Below are positions 1 through 9,361 of a stretch of DNA of 50,716 nt, one piece after another. Origin of the DNA: Sporosarcina sp. P13 (GTDB lineage Bacteria > Bacillota > Bacilli > Bacillales_A > Planococcaceae). The stretch spans positions 1-50,716 of the forward strand of contig NZ_PDYM01000023.1 in the NCBI RefSeq assembly GCF_002743055.1. The letters run 5' to 3'. The position numbers and the translations under genes were made by a program. Numbering within the stretch: position 1 is the stretch's first letter; every line of letters starts with the position of its first letter. The notes beneath the pieces are model-generated. The model did no database searches, was not told where the DNA came from, and saw nothing but the letters and a program-made list of their open reading frames with translations.

Positions 1-536
1 AACTTCAGCACCTTTCTTATCCTCCGTTTCATCAGTTATCAAATACACTCTAAGTTTAACTGATAGGAGGATGTGTGAGCGAAAAGTGTTCATTTTTATC
101 GAGCAGAAACTGTCCAGTTTAGTTTAGCAGTTACATTTGACCAAGCGTCGTCAAAATTGCAATACACAAATTTACGATAAAAGAACGGATACACATACTA
201 TTTTCTTGTGTACTGTAATTACTTATTAGCGCATTGATTACTTAGATCAAATCAGATTGAATATCAAATGTTGTGGCCTGTAGAAATCGCTTCAGCTGCG
301 TGCAAAACATTTTATAAGCTGTTCGATATATGTGCGAGTGTATTCATAATCGTCAAAAGTAAGCATGAAACTCCTCATCAGTTGTCAATATAATGTTTAT
401 TCCTTCACTTTCCAGCGGTTATTTAGAAAGTGCAAACTTTTTGTCAGAAAACTGCTCTCTAAATTGCCACTTTCTAATGAAATGATGTAGGATAGAGGAA
501 GCAAACTCTTATGGAGCGGGAAGAAGGAGAAGTTAG
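1..536. other. Long non-coding stretch at window start
   Basis: I see no convincing gene here. Short frames follow an AGGAGG at about 66-70 but end after 15-18 codons. A 10-bp inverted repeat, TTAGAAAGTG at 423-432 and CACTTTCTAA at 468-477, lies about 60 bp before the next gene. It could be a hairpin or an operator. The region may be the 3' flank of a gene outside the window. Confidence 0.5.
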
Positions 537-824
537 ATGAAAATAGTAAATGGTAAAGCAGAAGAACTGGTAGATCCTACTGGTATTATAGAGGGGCAAC
601 GTTATGAGTTCTTATTGACTGTAACCTTTGATGAGGATGATGAGTTGTTCAATGAAAAAGGAACAGGTTTACGTTTACTGTATTCAGTAAAGGATGGTCA
701 GCGCAAAATGTTAACCTATCAGTTTTATGAACTGGCTACGGAAAGTCCATTTGATTTGGAATGGGATGAAGAGGAACAAACAACAGCAGAACAATATTGT
801 ATTGAATATTTTCAGGGAATCTGA
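537..824 (+). CDS. DUF6509 family protein
   Basis: This 95-residue, very acidic protein resembles the small Bacillales proteins annotated DUF6509, from recall of the pattern: an N-terminal 'EELVDPTGIIEGQRYEF' segment, a 'DEDDELFNEKG' acidic loop and a 'LLYSV...YEFYE'-like strand. No function is known to me. It has no signal peptide, membrane segment or catalytic motif. The ATG follows a good ribosome site, AGAAGGAGA at 521-530. No terminator separates it from the reductase gene 111 bp downstream on the same strand, so read-through is possible. I am sure it is a gene and only moderately sure of the family name. Confidence 0.75.
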   Translation: MKIVNGKAEELVDPTGIIEGQRYEFLLTVTFDEDDELFNEKGTGLRLLYSVKDGQRKMLTYQFYELATESPFDLEWDEEEQTTAEQYCIEYFQGI

Positions 825-935
825 ATATAAAATAGATGTATTTCTCTTTAAAATAGTAGATAATATACGTAAGCAACATAAGTGGTACACAATGAATAGC
901 TTATCAAAACAGAATCGATTATGGGAGTGTTTTAC

Positions 936-1919
936 ATGAATCAAGAAATAGTGGATATTACGATTATCGGTGGAGGGCCTACTGGATTATTTTCGACATT
1001 CTATGCAGGTATGCGTGAAATGTCTGTTAAAATTATCGACAGCTTACCACAACTAGGTGGCCAATTAATCGAGCTATATCCTGATAAATACATTTATGAT
1101 GTAGGTGGATTCCCTAAAATATTAGCGAAGGATCTTATATCCAATCTTGTGACCCAAGCACATTATGCGAAGCCGGAGATTTGTCTAGGCGAAGCAGCAT
1201 TGTCTGTAGAAAAGAAAGATGATCATTTTGTCTTAACAACAGATAAAGGACAGCACTTGACACGCACCATTTTATTAACTGCCGGAATTGGTGCATTCCA
1301 ACCACGTAAAATTGGTTTAAAAGAAGAGTCTGTATTTGAAGGTAAAACGTTGCATTATGGTATTAAGGATCTTTCTATGTTTAAAGACCAAGAGATCCTG
1401 GTTTGTGGTGGTGGAGACTCCGCACTAGACTGGGCTTTGATGCTTGAAAATATTGCGAAGAGAGTAACGCTAGTTCACCGCAGAGAACGATTTACTGCAC
1501 ACGAAACAAGTGTCAATCAGCTTCATAATTCTACAGTCAATGTATTAACATCACATGCGATAAGCGAAATCCACGGTGATGGTGAGACCATTGAAAAAGT
1601 GGTTTTGAAAGAAAAAGACGGCAATGAAAAACAGCTAGAAGTAGATCATGTAGTTGTGAACTATGGTAATATTTCTTCCCTTGGACCATTGAAGCAGTGG
1701 GGGCTTGATATGGATCGAAACTCGATTATAGTCAATTCCCGAATGGAAACAACTATCGAAGGAATTTATGCAGCCGGTGACGTAACAACATACGATGGCA
1801 AAGTAAAATTGATAGCTGTTGGTATGGGTGAAGCGCCAATCGCGATTAGCCATGCAAAAGCATTTCTTGATCCAAAGGCAAAAGTTCAACCGCTTCACAG
1901 TACAAGTGTTTTTGGCTAA
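936..1919 (+). CDS. Ferredoxin--NADP(+) reductase, YumC/thioredoxin-reductase-like
   Basis: This is a two-domain flavoprotein of 327 residues. The FAD motif GGGPTG lies near residues 12-17, the NADPH motif GGGDSA near 158-163, and the second FAD motif AAGDVTTYDGKV near 280. It lacks the CxxC redox pair of true thioredoxin reductases, as expected for the YumC/YcgT ferredoxin (flavodoxin)-NADP(+) reductase group. It closely matches remembered YumC, including the C-terminal 'AKVQPLHSTS'. It would move electrons between NADPH and ferredoxin or flavodoxin in the cytosol. An upstream in-frame ATG at 921 exists, but GGGAGTG at 923-929 is the ribosome site for the ATG at 936, so I use 936. YumC and its paralogue YcgT cannot be told apart here. 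Confidence 0.9.
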   Translation: MNQEIVDITIIGGGPTGLFSTFYAGMREMSVKIIDSLPQLGGQLIELYPDKYIYDVGGFPKILAKDLISNLVTQAHYAKPEICLGEAALSVEKKDDHFVLTTDKGQHLTRTILLTAGIGAFQPRKIGLKEESVFEGKTLHYGIKDLSMFKDQEILVCGGGDSALDWALMLENIAKRVTLVHRRERFTAHETSVNQLHNSTVNVLTSHAISEIHGDGETIEKVVLKEKDGNEKQLEVDHVVVNYGNISSLGPLKQWGLDMDRNSIIVNSRMETTIEGIYAAGDVTTYDGKVKLIAVGMGEAPIAISHAKAFLDPKAKVQPLHSTSVFG

Positions 1920-1942
1920 CGATATAAAATAGAAGAAACTAT

Positions 1943-1971
1943 TTGACAATTCGATAGCTATTTGTTATTTT
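1943..1971 (+). promoter_or_regulatory. Candidate sigma-A promoter after the reductase gene
   Basis: TTGACA at 1943-1948 is followed, after a 17-bp spacer, by TATTTT at 1966-1971. The -35 is perfect and the -10 matches 4 of 6. A transcript from here would run through a long imperfect hairpin (about 2014-2055) and then meet the terminator at 2056-2106. Confidence 0.45.
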
Positions 1972-2055
1972 TAACGTAAGAGTACGGTGAAATTAAATAG
2001 TTTCAGCCAGTTTGTTGATGTGAAGTACTTCCATACTTTACATAGTCAGCAAATA

Positions 2056-2106
2056 GCGGCATTAATCTTTGGGTTTATTCCTCTGATTAATGTCGCTTTT
2101 TTTTAT
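2056..2106 (+). terminator. Intrinsic terminator before the thiolase gene
   Basis: The stem pairs GCGGCATTAATC (2056-2067) with GATTAATGTCGC (2085-2096), with one G-U pair, and is followed by a run of T. It ends the reductase transcript, or the short transcript from the promoter at 1943. It stops just before the thiolase ribosome site. Confidence 0.85.
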
Positions 2107-2125
2107 AAACTAAGGGGGATATTAG

Positions 2126-3325
2126 ATGATGAAAAGAGTTGCGATAATAGATGCTGTTAGAACACCGATTGGTAGATATGCGGGAGGTTTAAGTACAGTT
2201 CGTCCGGATGATTTAGGTGCTATTGTTATTCGTGGATTGCTTGATAGAAATCCGCAGCTAGATCCGATGCAGATTGATGATATTATTTTCGGTAATGCGA
2301 ATGGAGCGGGAGAAGAAAATCGTAACGTGGCACGAATGTCTGCTTTACTTGCAGGGTTGCCAATTGAAGTAGGTGGAGCGACTGTTAATCGACTATGCGG
2401 ATCTGGCTTGGACGCGATCAATATCGCAGCTCGATCTATTCTGTCTGGAGAACTTAGTGTAGTCATTGCTGGCGGGACGGAGAGCATGTCACGGGCACCT
2501 TTAGTTATGGCGAAACCAGATAAAGCTTTACCCCGTGGAAATATGCAATTACAAGATACAACAATTGGTTGGCGTTTTATTAATCCGCAGCTTGAAGAAA
2601 AGTATGGTGTAGATTCGATGCCTGAAACTGCAGAGAATGTTGCACAGGAATTTGGTATTTCTAGACAACGTCAAGATGAATTTGCACTTTCTTCTCAAAT
2701 GAAAACGAAACAGGCGATGGAAGCAGATGTATTTAAAGAGGAGATATTGCCTGTTTCATATCAAACAAGAAAAGGGGATGTAGTGATTACAGCAGATGAA
2801 CATCCTCGTCATGATTCCTCGGCAGCCGCTTTAGAAAAACTGAAGCCACTTTTTGCTGATGGTTCCATAACAGCAGGAAATGCTTCAGGAGTGAATGATG
2901 GAGCCTCTGCCTTACTATTGATGGATGAAGAATTAGCAAAATCGATGAATTTAGAGATTCTCGGTTTTTATAAAATGTCAGCAACAGCAGGCGTTGAGCC
3001 ACGTGTGATGGGAATTGGTCCAATCGCGTCCACGAGAAAGTTGTTGGAAAAAGCTCATGTGGAAATGGAGCAAATCGATTTAATAGAATTGAATGAAGCA
3101 TTTGCTGCACAAGCTTTAGCATGTATTGATGGATTAGAACTGCCAATGGACAAAGTGAATGTGAACGGAGGCGCTATTGCGCTTGGACATCCGTTAGGTG
3201 CAAGCGGTGCCAGAATTTTAACGACATTACTACATGAAATGAAACGTAGGGATGCAAAGTTAGGACTTGCCACGATGTGTATCGGCGTAGGACAGGGAAT
3301 TTCTACATTGGTGGAAAGAGATTGA
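2126..3325 (+). CDS. Thiolase (acetyl-CoA C-acyltransferase family)
   Basis: This 399-residue protein of the thiolase family cleaves or forms beta-ketoacyl-CoA. All catalytic elements are present: the nucleophilic Cys91 in NRLCGSG, the GHPLGASG loop with His355, and Cys385 in CIGVGQG. The N-terminal stretch around 'GNANGAGEENRNVARMSALLAGLP' resembles 3-oxoadipyl-CoA thiolases (PcaF-like) as much as FadA or AtoB. Substrate is therefore uncertain; fatty-acid beta-oxidation or aromatic degradation are both possible, and no partner genes flank it. The ribosome site AAGGGGGAT (2112-2120) fits either ATG 2126 or ATG 2129. It is convergent with trhO and shares a bidirectional terminator with it. Confidence 0.9.
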   Translation: MMKRVAIIDAVRTPIGRYAGGLSTVRPDDLGAIVIRGLLDRNPQLDPMQIDDIIFGNANGAGEENRNVARMSALLAGLPIEVGGATVNRLCGSGLDAINIAARSILSGELSVVIAGGTESMSRAPLVMAKPDKALPRGNMQLQDTTIGWRFINPQLEEKYGVDSMPETAENVAQEFGISRQRQDEFALSSQMKTKQAMEADVFKEEILPVSYQTRKGDVVITADEHPRHDSSAAALEKLKPLFADGSITAGNASGVNDGASALLLMDEELAKSMNLEILGFYKMSATAGVEPRVMGIGPIASTRKLLEKAHVEMEQIDLIELNEAFAAQALACIDGLELPMDKVNVNGGAIALGHPLGASGARILTTLLHEMKRRDAKLGLATMCIGVGQGISTLVERD

Positions 3326-3350
3326 GTACACAGTAACTAGTGAATATAAA

Positions 3351-3395
3351 AAAGCAACAAACCTCCTGAATAAAAGGAGGTTTGCTGCTTTTTTT
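3351..3395. terminator. Bidirectional terminator between thiolase and trhO
   Basis: AAAGCAACAAACCTCC (3351-3366) pairs with GGAGGTTTGCTGCTTT (3376-3391) with one mismatch. A T run follows on the plus strand and an A run precedes, so it can serve both convergent genes. Confidence 0.9.
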
Positions 3396-3397
3396 AG

Positions 3398-4372
3398 TTA
3401 GGAAACAGTTTCGCTTGAACGTGACGCTTCAATGTTTGCTATACGTTGATCGAATTCGTCAACAGTTAAGTTATGCTCTACAAAATAACGATTGCGTGGA
3501 TGTGTACGGCAGTCATCTGAACAGCTACGCATGTAGAAGTGTTCGTTCTCTTCAGAGCAGAGGATCTTCGCGTTACATTCAGGGTTTGCACAGTTAACAT
3601 AGCGTTCACATGGTGTTCCGTCAAAATGATCACGGCCAACGATTACATGTTCCACTTGATTGATTGGAACAGCAATGCGCTCATCGAATACATAACATTG
3701 ACCATCCCAAAGTTGACCTTTTGCTACAGGATCTTTACCGTAAGAAACGATTCCACCATGTAAATGGGCAACATCTTCAAAACCTTCACGCTTTAACCAA
3801 CCAGTAAACTTTTCACAACGGATTCCACCAGTACAGTAAGCTAAAATCTTTTTTCCTTCAAGCTGTTCTTTGTTTTCTAGAACCCATTCAGGAAGATCAC
3901 GGAAGTTTTCGATGTCTGGACGAATAGCACCGCGGAAATGACCTAAATCATACTCATAGTCATTACGAGCATCTAGTACAACTGTATTTTCATCTTGCAT
4001 TTGCTGTAAGAATTGTTCAGGCTCTAGATATTCACCTGTTAGTTCTAAAGGATTAACATCATCAGGTAAGCTTAAGTTTACAATTTCCGGACGGTGGCGT
4101 ACGTGCATTTTTTTGAATGCATGGCCATCAGTTTCATCAATTTTAAACCAAACATCAGCAAAACGTGGATCAGCTTTCATATGATCCATATATGCATTGG
4201 TTTGTTCAACCGTACCTGAACAGGTACCGTTGATACCTTCTTCTCCAACAAGAATTCGTCCTTTTAAACCAGTTTCTTTACAAAATGCTAGATGAGAAGC
4301 CGCAAACTCTTCAGGATCCTCAATTGTCAGATATTTGTAAAATAATAATACTCGATAGTCTTTCTTTTCCAT
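3398..4372 (-). CDS. trhO: tRNA uridine(34) hydroxylase TrhO (rhodanese-like)
   Basis: The product (324 residues) matches B. subtilis YbfQ, now known as the oxygen-dependent TrhO family that hydroxylates U34 of tRNA as the first step toward 5-methoxyuridine-type wobble bases. It has an N-terminal ferredoxin-like domain, then a rhodanese domain whose active loop CTGGIRC starts at Cys180. The C-terminal segment is Cys-rich (CERYVNC, CxxxC, CSDDC) and typical of the family. A longer frame begins at 4411, but AGAAGGCGG sits just before the ATG at 4372 and the protein then starts [10 protein letters not shown] as in homologues. The gene is monocistronic with its own promoter and a structured leader. 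Confidence 0.92.
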   Translation of the reverse strand: MEKKDYRVLLFYKYLTIEDPEEFAASHLAFCKETGLKGRILVGEEGINGTCSGTVEQTNAYMDHMKADPRFADVWFKIDETDGHAFKKMHVRHRPEIVNLSLPDDVNPLELTGEYLEPEQFLQQMQDENTVVLDARNDYEYDLGHFRGAIRPDIENFRDLPEWVLENKEQLEGKKILAYCTGGIRCEKFTGWLKREGFEDVAHLHGGIVSYGKDPVAKGQLWDGQCYVFDERIAVPINQVEHVIVGRDHFDGTPCERYVNCANPECNAKILCSEENEHFYMRSCSDDCRTHPRNRYFVEHNLTVDEFDQRIANIEASRSSETVS

Positions 4373-4510
4373 TGTAATTACCGCCTTCTGTTTTCTCTTT
4401 GCAATAGACAACAGCCGAGATCGGTGTGTATAAAAGGGAAGTAGTATCCCTTCGTCCGGATTTGCAAGATTCGGACTTACGCATTATAACATAAAATATA
4501 TTGTAGTAAA
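4373..4510 (-). promoter_or_regulatory. trhO promoter and leader with two hairpins
   Basis: On the minus strand TTTACT (4510-4505), a 16-bp spacer and TATAAT (4488-4483) form a plausible promoter. The roughly 105-nt leader begins with a stem GTCCG/CGGAC (4476-4472 with 4458-4454). One base later comes AAGGGA/TCCCTT (4452-4447 with 4439-4434), followed by a short T tract. It matches no riboswitch class I know. The second hairpin could act as a weak attenuator. Confidence 0.4.
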
Positions 4511-4679
4511 AGTATATCAACACTAAATTAGGTGGAAAAACAGTGTAACACAAGGAAATGATTGTTTCATTCCAATTTTGTAGTATACTATTAGCCAGAT
4601 GTATATTCGTAGTTTAGGCTATGGATAGGTAATGTACATATAAAAGAAGAAGTTGTTATATGGAAAAAGGGGTCTTAAG

Positions 4680-6065
4680 ATGAAGAAAGACAACAAGAGA
4701 AAAAGGCGTGCACGTTTAATAGATATCGGTTTTTTGAGTGTAATCGGCATTCTGTCTGTGATTGCAGTATTATTAGTCATGGATACATTCAGTAGTTCAA
4801 CGAGCGCGTCACCAAATAAAATTACACACAAAAAACCTGATGTGCCAAAAGCAGAAGTGGTAGTTCGTTCAACGGACTCTAACTTCCCGGGCATAAAAAT
4901 TGTGACTGAAACAACGGATGATACAACGAAGCCATTTACGATACAATACCCTCAAAGTGAATTTGAAGAATTTAATAGGGAAATTACAGACTATATCGAG
5001 AAAGTGAAAACGGACTATCAAGCAGTGGAAACAGGGTCTGCGAACGCAACACATAATCAATTGAGTATTTTCTTTGATACCTTGCATCATTCGTCTGGGA
5101 ATTATTCATTGGTCCTACACACGACGACATCAACAAGTAATAAGGATAGTATAACGGAAATACGGACATTCCATATCGATCCTATTACAGGAATTGAATT
5201 AACTATGGCGGATGTAGTCGATCGTAATGCTGAAAAATTAAAACGAGTAGCTAAAGTAGTGAGAGATCATATTTACCAGGATCCAGCGTTGCAAGAGACA
5301 TTAATTGCTGACAGTGTGTGGCAACCGACTGAACCTACTTGGATGAATTACCGAAATTTCGCATTGACTGATGACACATTAATTCTATATTATGGTACCG
5401 GGGTAATAACGAAACGACAAGCGGGTCCAATACAAGTAGAAGTGCCGTTAGAAAAAGTAAATTCTTTACTGTCTAAGAAATTTCAAGTGCAGACGGCCGT
5501 AGCAGGTCCTGAGAAAAAAGTTGCTTTAACATTTGATGATGGGCCTGATCCGCACTTTACGAAGAAAGTACTCGAAACGTTACAAAAATATAATGTGAAA
5601 GCAACATTCTTTATGCTTGGAAACCGAGTGGAGGAGTACCCAAACATCGCGAAGATGGTAGCGGAGGCAGGTCATGAAATAGGAAATCATTCATGGAATC
5701 ATCCTCCGTTAACGGGGTTAACGGATGAAGAACTTCATGATGAAGTACGAGCTACGGAAGATATTATTTTACAAGCAACTGGTCAGCGTGCTACGGTGTT
5801 CAGACCGCCATACGGAGCGGTAAATCAACAGGTTCGAGAGAGTTCAAAATTGCCGGTCGTTTTATGGAATGTTGATACATTAGATTGGCAACATTTGGAT
5901 CCGGAAAAGTTATTGGAGAACATCGAAGCTGATGTGAAAAGCGATAGTATTGTATTGATGCATGATATTCATAAGTCTACAGCAGAAGGGCTTGACGCAG
6001 TACTTGAATTTTTACAATCACAAGGCTATTCATTTGTCACTGTTTCTGAAATGGAGAATTATTGA
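4680..6065 (+). CDS. PdaC-like polysaccharide deacetylase, membrane-anchored
   Basis: This 461-residue protein has a cytosolic basic tail, one membrane segment (about 14-36), a DUF4163/DUF3298-type extracellular region (about 60-260) and a C-terminal NodB deacetylase domain. The NodB motifs are present: FDDGPD (285-290, metal and base Asp), HSWNH (337-341, metal His), RPPYG (375-379), and LMHDIH (426-431). The architecture and length match B. subtilis PdaC, which removes N-acetyl groups from MurNAc in peptidoglycan. That substrate is inferred from architecture. The frame is open from 4653, but the ATG at 4680 follows AAAAAGGGG (4664-4672) and gives the expected MKK start. A strong terminator follows. 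Confidence 0.9.
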   Translation: MKKDNKRKRRARLIDIGFLSVIGILSVIAVLLVMDTFSSSTSASPNKITHKKPDVPKAEVVVRSTDSNFPGIKIVTETTDDTTKPFTIQYPQSEFEEFNREITDYIEKVKTDYQAVETGSANATHNQLSIFFDTLHHSSGNYSLVLHTTTSTSNKDSITEIRTFHIDPITGIELTMADVVDRNAEKLKRVAKVVRDHIYQDPALQETLIADSVWQPTEPTWMNYRNFALTDDTLILYYGTGVITKRQAGPIQVEVPLEKVNSLLSKKFQVQTAVAGPEKKVALTFDDGPDPHFTKKVLETLQKYNVKATFFMLGNRVEEYPNIAKMVAEAGHEIGNHSWNHPPLTGLTDEELHDEVRATEDIILQATGQRATVFRPPYGAVNQQVRESSKLPVVLWNVDTLDWQHLDPEKLLENIEADVKSDSIVLMHDIHKSTAEGLDAVLEFLQSQGYSFVTVSEMENY

Positions 6066-6069
6066 TTTG

Positions 6070-6115
6070 AAAGTTGTTCCATTGTTTTCATTAAACAATG
6101 GAACAACTTTTGTTT
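6070..6115 (+). terminator. Terminator of the deacetylase gene
   Basis: This is a perfect 18-bp stem (6070-6087 with 6093-6110), with a 5-nt loop and a T-rich tail. Confidence 0.9.
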
Positions 6116-6254
6116 TGCAACAGTCCTATATAGGGGAAACTATTCATAGGATAAAAAATAGGATTCTATACAGACACAGATAGTTGCAATATGCAATCTG
6201 CAGTAAGTACCGTGGTATACTGTAAGGAATGAAATCATTGGAGGAACAGAAGGT

Positions 6255-7067
6255 ATGGAGTGGAGAAATTTATATCGTGGATTTTTAATGGGAATCAGTG
6301 ACCTAGTTCCGGGTGTTAGTGGCGGAACAATTGCTTTTATATTAGGTATTTATGATCGATTACTCATTTCAATTAGTGGATTTTTCAGCAAGGATTGGAA
6401 AAAACATATTGGATTCTTGTTGCCACTCGGTATTGGAATGGGTGCAACTATTATTATATTTAGTAAAGTAATTTCTTATTTACTAAAGCATTATCATGAG
6501 CCGACGCAATACTTATTTTTAGGGTTGATCATAGGTGTCATTCCTTTCGTTTCTAAGCAGGCGGGATTAAAAAAGAATTTTAAGTTCCATCATTTAGTGT
6601 TGATGTTAGTCGTAGCAGTAGCGCTCGCCTCAACTATCTGGCTGAAGCCGGTAGATCCTCTTGTTATTACGCATCTTACTGTAAAAACAGCGATTATTTT
6701 GTTTTTCTCAGGATGGGCAGGCAGTATGGCAATGCTTTTGCCTGGAGTAAGTGGATCGTTTGTGTTGCTGTTACTTGGTGTCTACACGACGGTTATTACA
6801 GCCATTTCAGATTTCAACATACCAATTATTTTAGCTACAGGTGCAGGAATAGCGGTTGGTTTCATTGTGAGTAGTAAGTTGATTCGTTTGTTATTGGCGC
6901 ATTATCGAACTGGTATGTTTGCGGTGATTATAGGATTGATTATCGGTTCGGTATTTGTGATTTTTCCAGGAATTCCAGAGAGTGGAACACCGTACGTCAT
7001 GAGCATCATAGCGATTATTACAGGATTAATCATCGCTAATATTTTAAATGGTATGGGTGAAAATTAA
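6255..7067 (+). CDS. DUF368 membrane protein, PopT-type undecaprenyl-phosphate translocase candidate
   Basis: This 270-residue polytopic membrane protein belongs to DUF368. The family hallmark is two related loops, one near each half: DLVPGVSGGT (about residues 16-25) and LLPGVSGSF (about 161-169). That fits an inverted-repeat fold. Members (PopT) were recently reported to flip undecaprenyl phosphate back across the membrane for reuse in wall synthesis. I assign the role by family only. GGAGGA (6240-6245) precedes the ATG, and a TATACT at 6216-6221 may be its -10. It sits after a peptidoglycan deacetylase, which fits a cell-envelope theme, but the two have separate transcripts. Confidence 0.85.
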   Translation: MEWRNLYRGFLMGISDLVPGVSGGTIAFILGIYDRLLISISGFFSKDWKKHIGFLLPLGIGMGATIIIFSKVISYLLKHYHEPTQYLFLGLIIGVIPFVSKQAGLKKNFKFHHLVLMLVVAVALASTIWLKPVDPLVITHLTVKTAIILFFSGWAGSMAMLLPGVSGSFVLLLLGVYTTVITAISDFNIPIILATGAGIAVGFIVSSKLIRLLLAHYRTGMFAVIIGLIIGSVFVIFPGIPESGTPYVMSIIAIITGLIIANILNGMGEN

Positions 7068-7077
7068 ATGAACTATC

Positions 7078-7112
7078 AAAAAGCCCGGTGATTTCAAATC
7101 TCCGGGCTTTTT
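7078..7112. terminator. Bidirectional terminator between DUF368 gene and katA
   Basis: AAAAAGCCCGG (7078-7088) pairs with CCGGGCTTTTT (7102-7112). The loop can extend the stem through GATTTcAAATC. It lies between convergent genes. Confidence 0.9.
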
Positions 7113-7122
7113 GTGGTTCTAA

Positions 7123-8628
7123 TTAGTCTTCTACAATTGTAGTAGTATTTTCGATGTCTACGTCTGCCATTGGAATATCAAGAGCTTTTGCTACACCTTC
7201 GCCATATTTCGTATCTGCTAAGTAACAGTGGCGGATATGTTTGATCTTGATTTCTTTTGGAGCGTCGCCCATATTGCGAGCTGTATTGTCGAATAGGCGT
7301 TGCTGTTCTTCGCTAGTTAAAATATTAAATAATTTACCTGGCTGTGTGAAGTAATCATCATCATCTTCACGGAAATTCCAGTTATCTGCATCGCCTTGAA
7401 TTTTAAGTGGTGGCTCTTTGAAATCTGGTTGTTCTTTCCACTCGCCATAGCTGTTTGGTTCATAGTGAATTGTAGAACCCATATTGCCGTCCACACGCAT
7501 TTGACCATCACGATGGAAGCTATGAAATGGACATTTCGGTGCGTTGACCGGAATTTGGTGGTGATTGACACCTAAACGATAACGTTGTGCATCGCCGTAA
7601 GAGAATAAGCGAGCTTGTAGCATTTTGTCTGGAGAGAAACCGATACCAGGCACGATTGCTGCAGGTGTGAACGCTGCTTGTTCTACTTCTGCAAAATAGT
7701 TTTCAGCATTGCGATTTAATTCGAATTCCCCTACTTCAATTAAAGGAAAGTCCTTTTTGTACCAAACTTTAGTTACGTCAAATGGGTGGTATGGTAAGTT
7801 ATTGGCTTGTTCTTCTGTCATCACTTGAATGAACATCTTCCATTTTGGGAAGTTACCTTCGTCTATGTTTGTTAGTAAGTCGCGCTGTGAACTTTCACGA
7901 TCATCTGCAATAATTGATGCAGATTCTTCATCCGTCAAATTTTTAATGCCTTGTTGGGAACGGAAGTGGAATTTAACCCAATGACGCTCGTTGTTTGCAT
8001 TAATCATGCTGAACGTGTGGCTTCCGAATCCGTGCATTTCGCGGAATGATTTTGGAATTCCACGATCACTCATCAGGATTGTAATCTGATGGAGTGCTTC
8101 AGGAAGAGATGTCCAGAAGTCCCAGTTGTTTGTTGCGCTTCTCATATTCGTCCGTGGATCGCGTTTAACAGCATGATTCAAGTCAGGGAACTGTAGTGGA
8201 TCACGGAAGAAAAATACAGGTGTATTATTACCGACTAAATCCCAGTTACCTTCTTCTGTATAGAATTTCAGTGCGAATCCGCGGATATCTCGTTCAGCAT
8301 CTGCAGCGCCACGTTCGCCTGCAACTGTTGAGAAACGTGCAAACATCTCGGTCTTCTTACCAATCTCTGAAAATAACTTAGCTTTCGTATATTGCGTAAT
8401 ATCATGTGTCACAGTAAACGTACCATACGCTCCTGATCCTTTAGCGTGCATACGACGCTCAGGAATAACTTCGCGATCAAAATGCGCTAACTTTTCCAAT
8501 AGCCAAACGTCTTGAAGTAATAGAGGACCTCGTGACCCTGCTGACATAGAGTTTTGATTATCAACTACAGGTGCACCAGCGGCTGTCGTTAATTTTCTTT
8601 TTTGAGACTTGTTTTCATTAATCGTCAT
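7123..8628 (-). CDS. katA: Catalase (monofunctional, haem)
   Basis: This 501-residue small-subunit haem catalase degrades H2O2 in the cytosol. The family's active residues are visible: the catalytic His61 in [12 protein letters not shown], the Asn in [12 protein letters not shown], and the haem-ligand Tyr in [17 protein letters not shown]-site and C-terminal features fit the KatA clade. The ATG is preceded by AGGAGG. Two PerR-like operators and a TATAAT lie upstream on the minus strand, so peroxide induction through PerR derepression is likely. It is monocistronic and shares its terminator with the DUF368 gene. Confidence 0.95.
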   Translation of the reverse strand: MTINENKSQKRKLTTAAGAPVVDNQNSMSAGSRGPLLLQDVWLLEKLAHFDREVIPERRMHAKGSGAYGTFTVTHDITQYTKAKLFSEIGKKTEMFARFSTVAGERGAADAERDIRGFALKFYTEEGNWDLVGNNTPVFFFRDPLQFPDLNHAVKRDPRTNMRSATNNWDFWTSLPEALHQITILMSDRGIPKSFREMHGFGSHTFSMINANNERHWVKFHFRSQQGIKNLTDEESASIIADDRESSQRDLLTNIDEGNFPKWKMFIQVMTEEQANNLPYHPFDVTKVWYKKDFPLIEVGEFELNRNAENYFAEVEQAAFTPAAIVPGIGFSPDKMLQARLFSYGDAQRYRLGVNHHQIPVNAPKCPFHSFHRDGQMRVDGNMGSTIHYEPNSYGEWKEQPDFKEPPLKIQGDADNWNFREDDDDYFTQPGKLFNILTSEEQQRLFDNTARNMGDAPKEIKIKHIRHCYLADTKYGEGVAKALDIPMADVDIENTTTIVED

Positions 8629-8669
8629 AATATACTCCTCCTAGATTTTCATTATTACTTTGTAAATCC

Positions 8670-8737
8670 ATTATAGCAAAGGGTTATATAAATTAAAAGA
8701 GTTATTTATAATAATTATCAACTAATAATTATTATTA
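8670..8737 (-). promoter_or_regulatory. katA control region with two PerR-like boxes
   Basis: The -10 is TATAAT on the minus strand (8675-8670). TTATAATAATTATCA (8706-8720) matches the B. subtilis PerR consensus TTATAATNATTATAA at all but one defined position. A second, weaker box (8723-8737) matches 12 of 14. The two lie side by side just upstream of the expected -35. The operator assignment rests on consensus match and gene context. Confidence 0.7.
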
Positions 8738-8878
8738 AAAAATAGGTATTATTGTAATATTAAATTCATCATAATTTGTAGGCCGCGAATTGTCTATAAA
8801 AACGTATTACCTACGAAAAATGTTAGGATGATGTATAATAATGATAGATATTGCTTAATATAGAAAGGACTTAGTCTA

Positions 8879-9358
8879 ATGAAATTGATTACTAAATTAA
8901 ATATGAGTCTTATAGTAGTTTGTAGTTTGCTATTGATCATGGGGGCTTGTAGTAAGAAAGATGAAACGCCAGAGCCTGTGAAAAAGCCAGACGTCATCCC
9001 GCCCGAAGAAGTTGTCATAATACCTGCTTTAACTGATGAAGCGTTTTTTGAAAAGGTGCATACCAAATTGCAAAACGAAGGTTTTACGGTAAGTGAACCG
9101 TTACAAGCAAACGTAGAGATGTTTCGTGCTGATACTGGTATCACACTAGTAGTGAACGGTGAATCATTGTTACCACTTCATATTTATAAAATTGCATCTG
9201 CTGATGAACGTCTGGGATTAGTAGATGAAACGGGAAATATAGAAGTATCACTAGGTAGTAAACGTGAACCATTGGCTGTCAAACGAATGGGGAACTTCAT
9301 TATATATCTTCATAAAGCTCATCCGGATTTTGAACAGATTATGAAAACGGTACTATAA
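8879..9358 (+). CDS. Putative small lipoprotein, function unknown
   Basis: This 159-residue protein starts with a signal peptide (MKLITKLN then a hydrophobic run) ending in a lipobox-like IMGAC at about residues 20-24, so Cys24 would be lipidated. The -3 residue is Met, which is unusual. A Pro/Glu-rich linker (about 29-48) follows. The rest is a soluble alpha/beta-like region of about 110 residues that I do not recognise. AAAGGA at 8862-8867 is the ribosome site, and TATAAT at 8834-8839 a possible -10. It is divergent from katA. The remnant of an ABC transporter follows before the shared terminator. Confidence 0.7.
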   Translation: MKLITKLNMSLIVVCSLLLIMGACSKKDETPEPVKKPDVIPPEEVVIIPALTDEAFFEKVHTKLQNEGFTVSEPLQANVEMFRADTGITLVVNGESLLPLHIYKIASADERLGLVDETGNIEVSLGSKREPLAVKRMGNFIIYLHKAHPDFEQIMKTVL

Positions 9359-9361
9359 TAA

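Noticed and set aside
71..127. Short peptide frames after AGGAGG at the left edge
   Set aside because: Only 15-18 codons, spacing to the starts is poor, and no leader-type codon run or downstream structure supports a function.
711..944. Frames on both strands between the DUF6509 gene and the reductase gene
   Set aside because: They overlap the real genes and have no ribosome sites or recognisable sequence.
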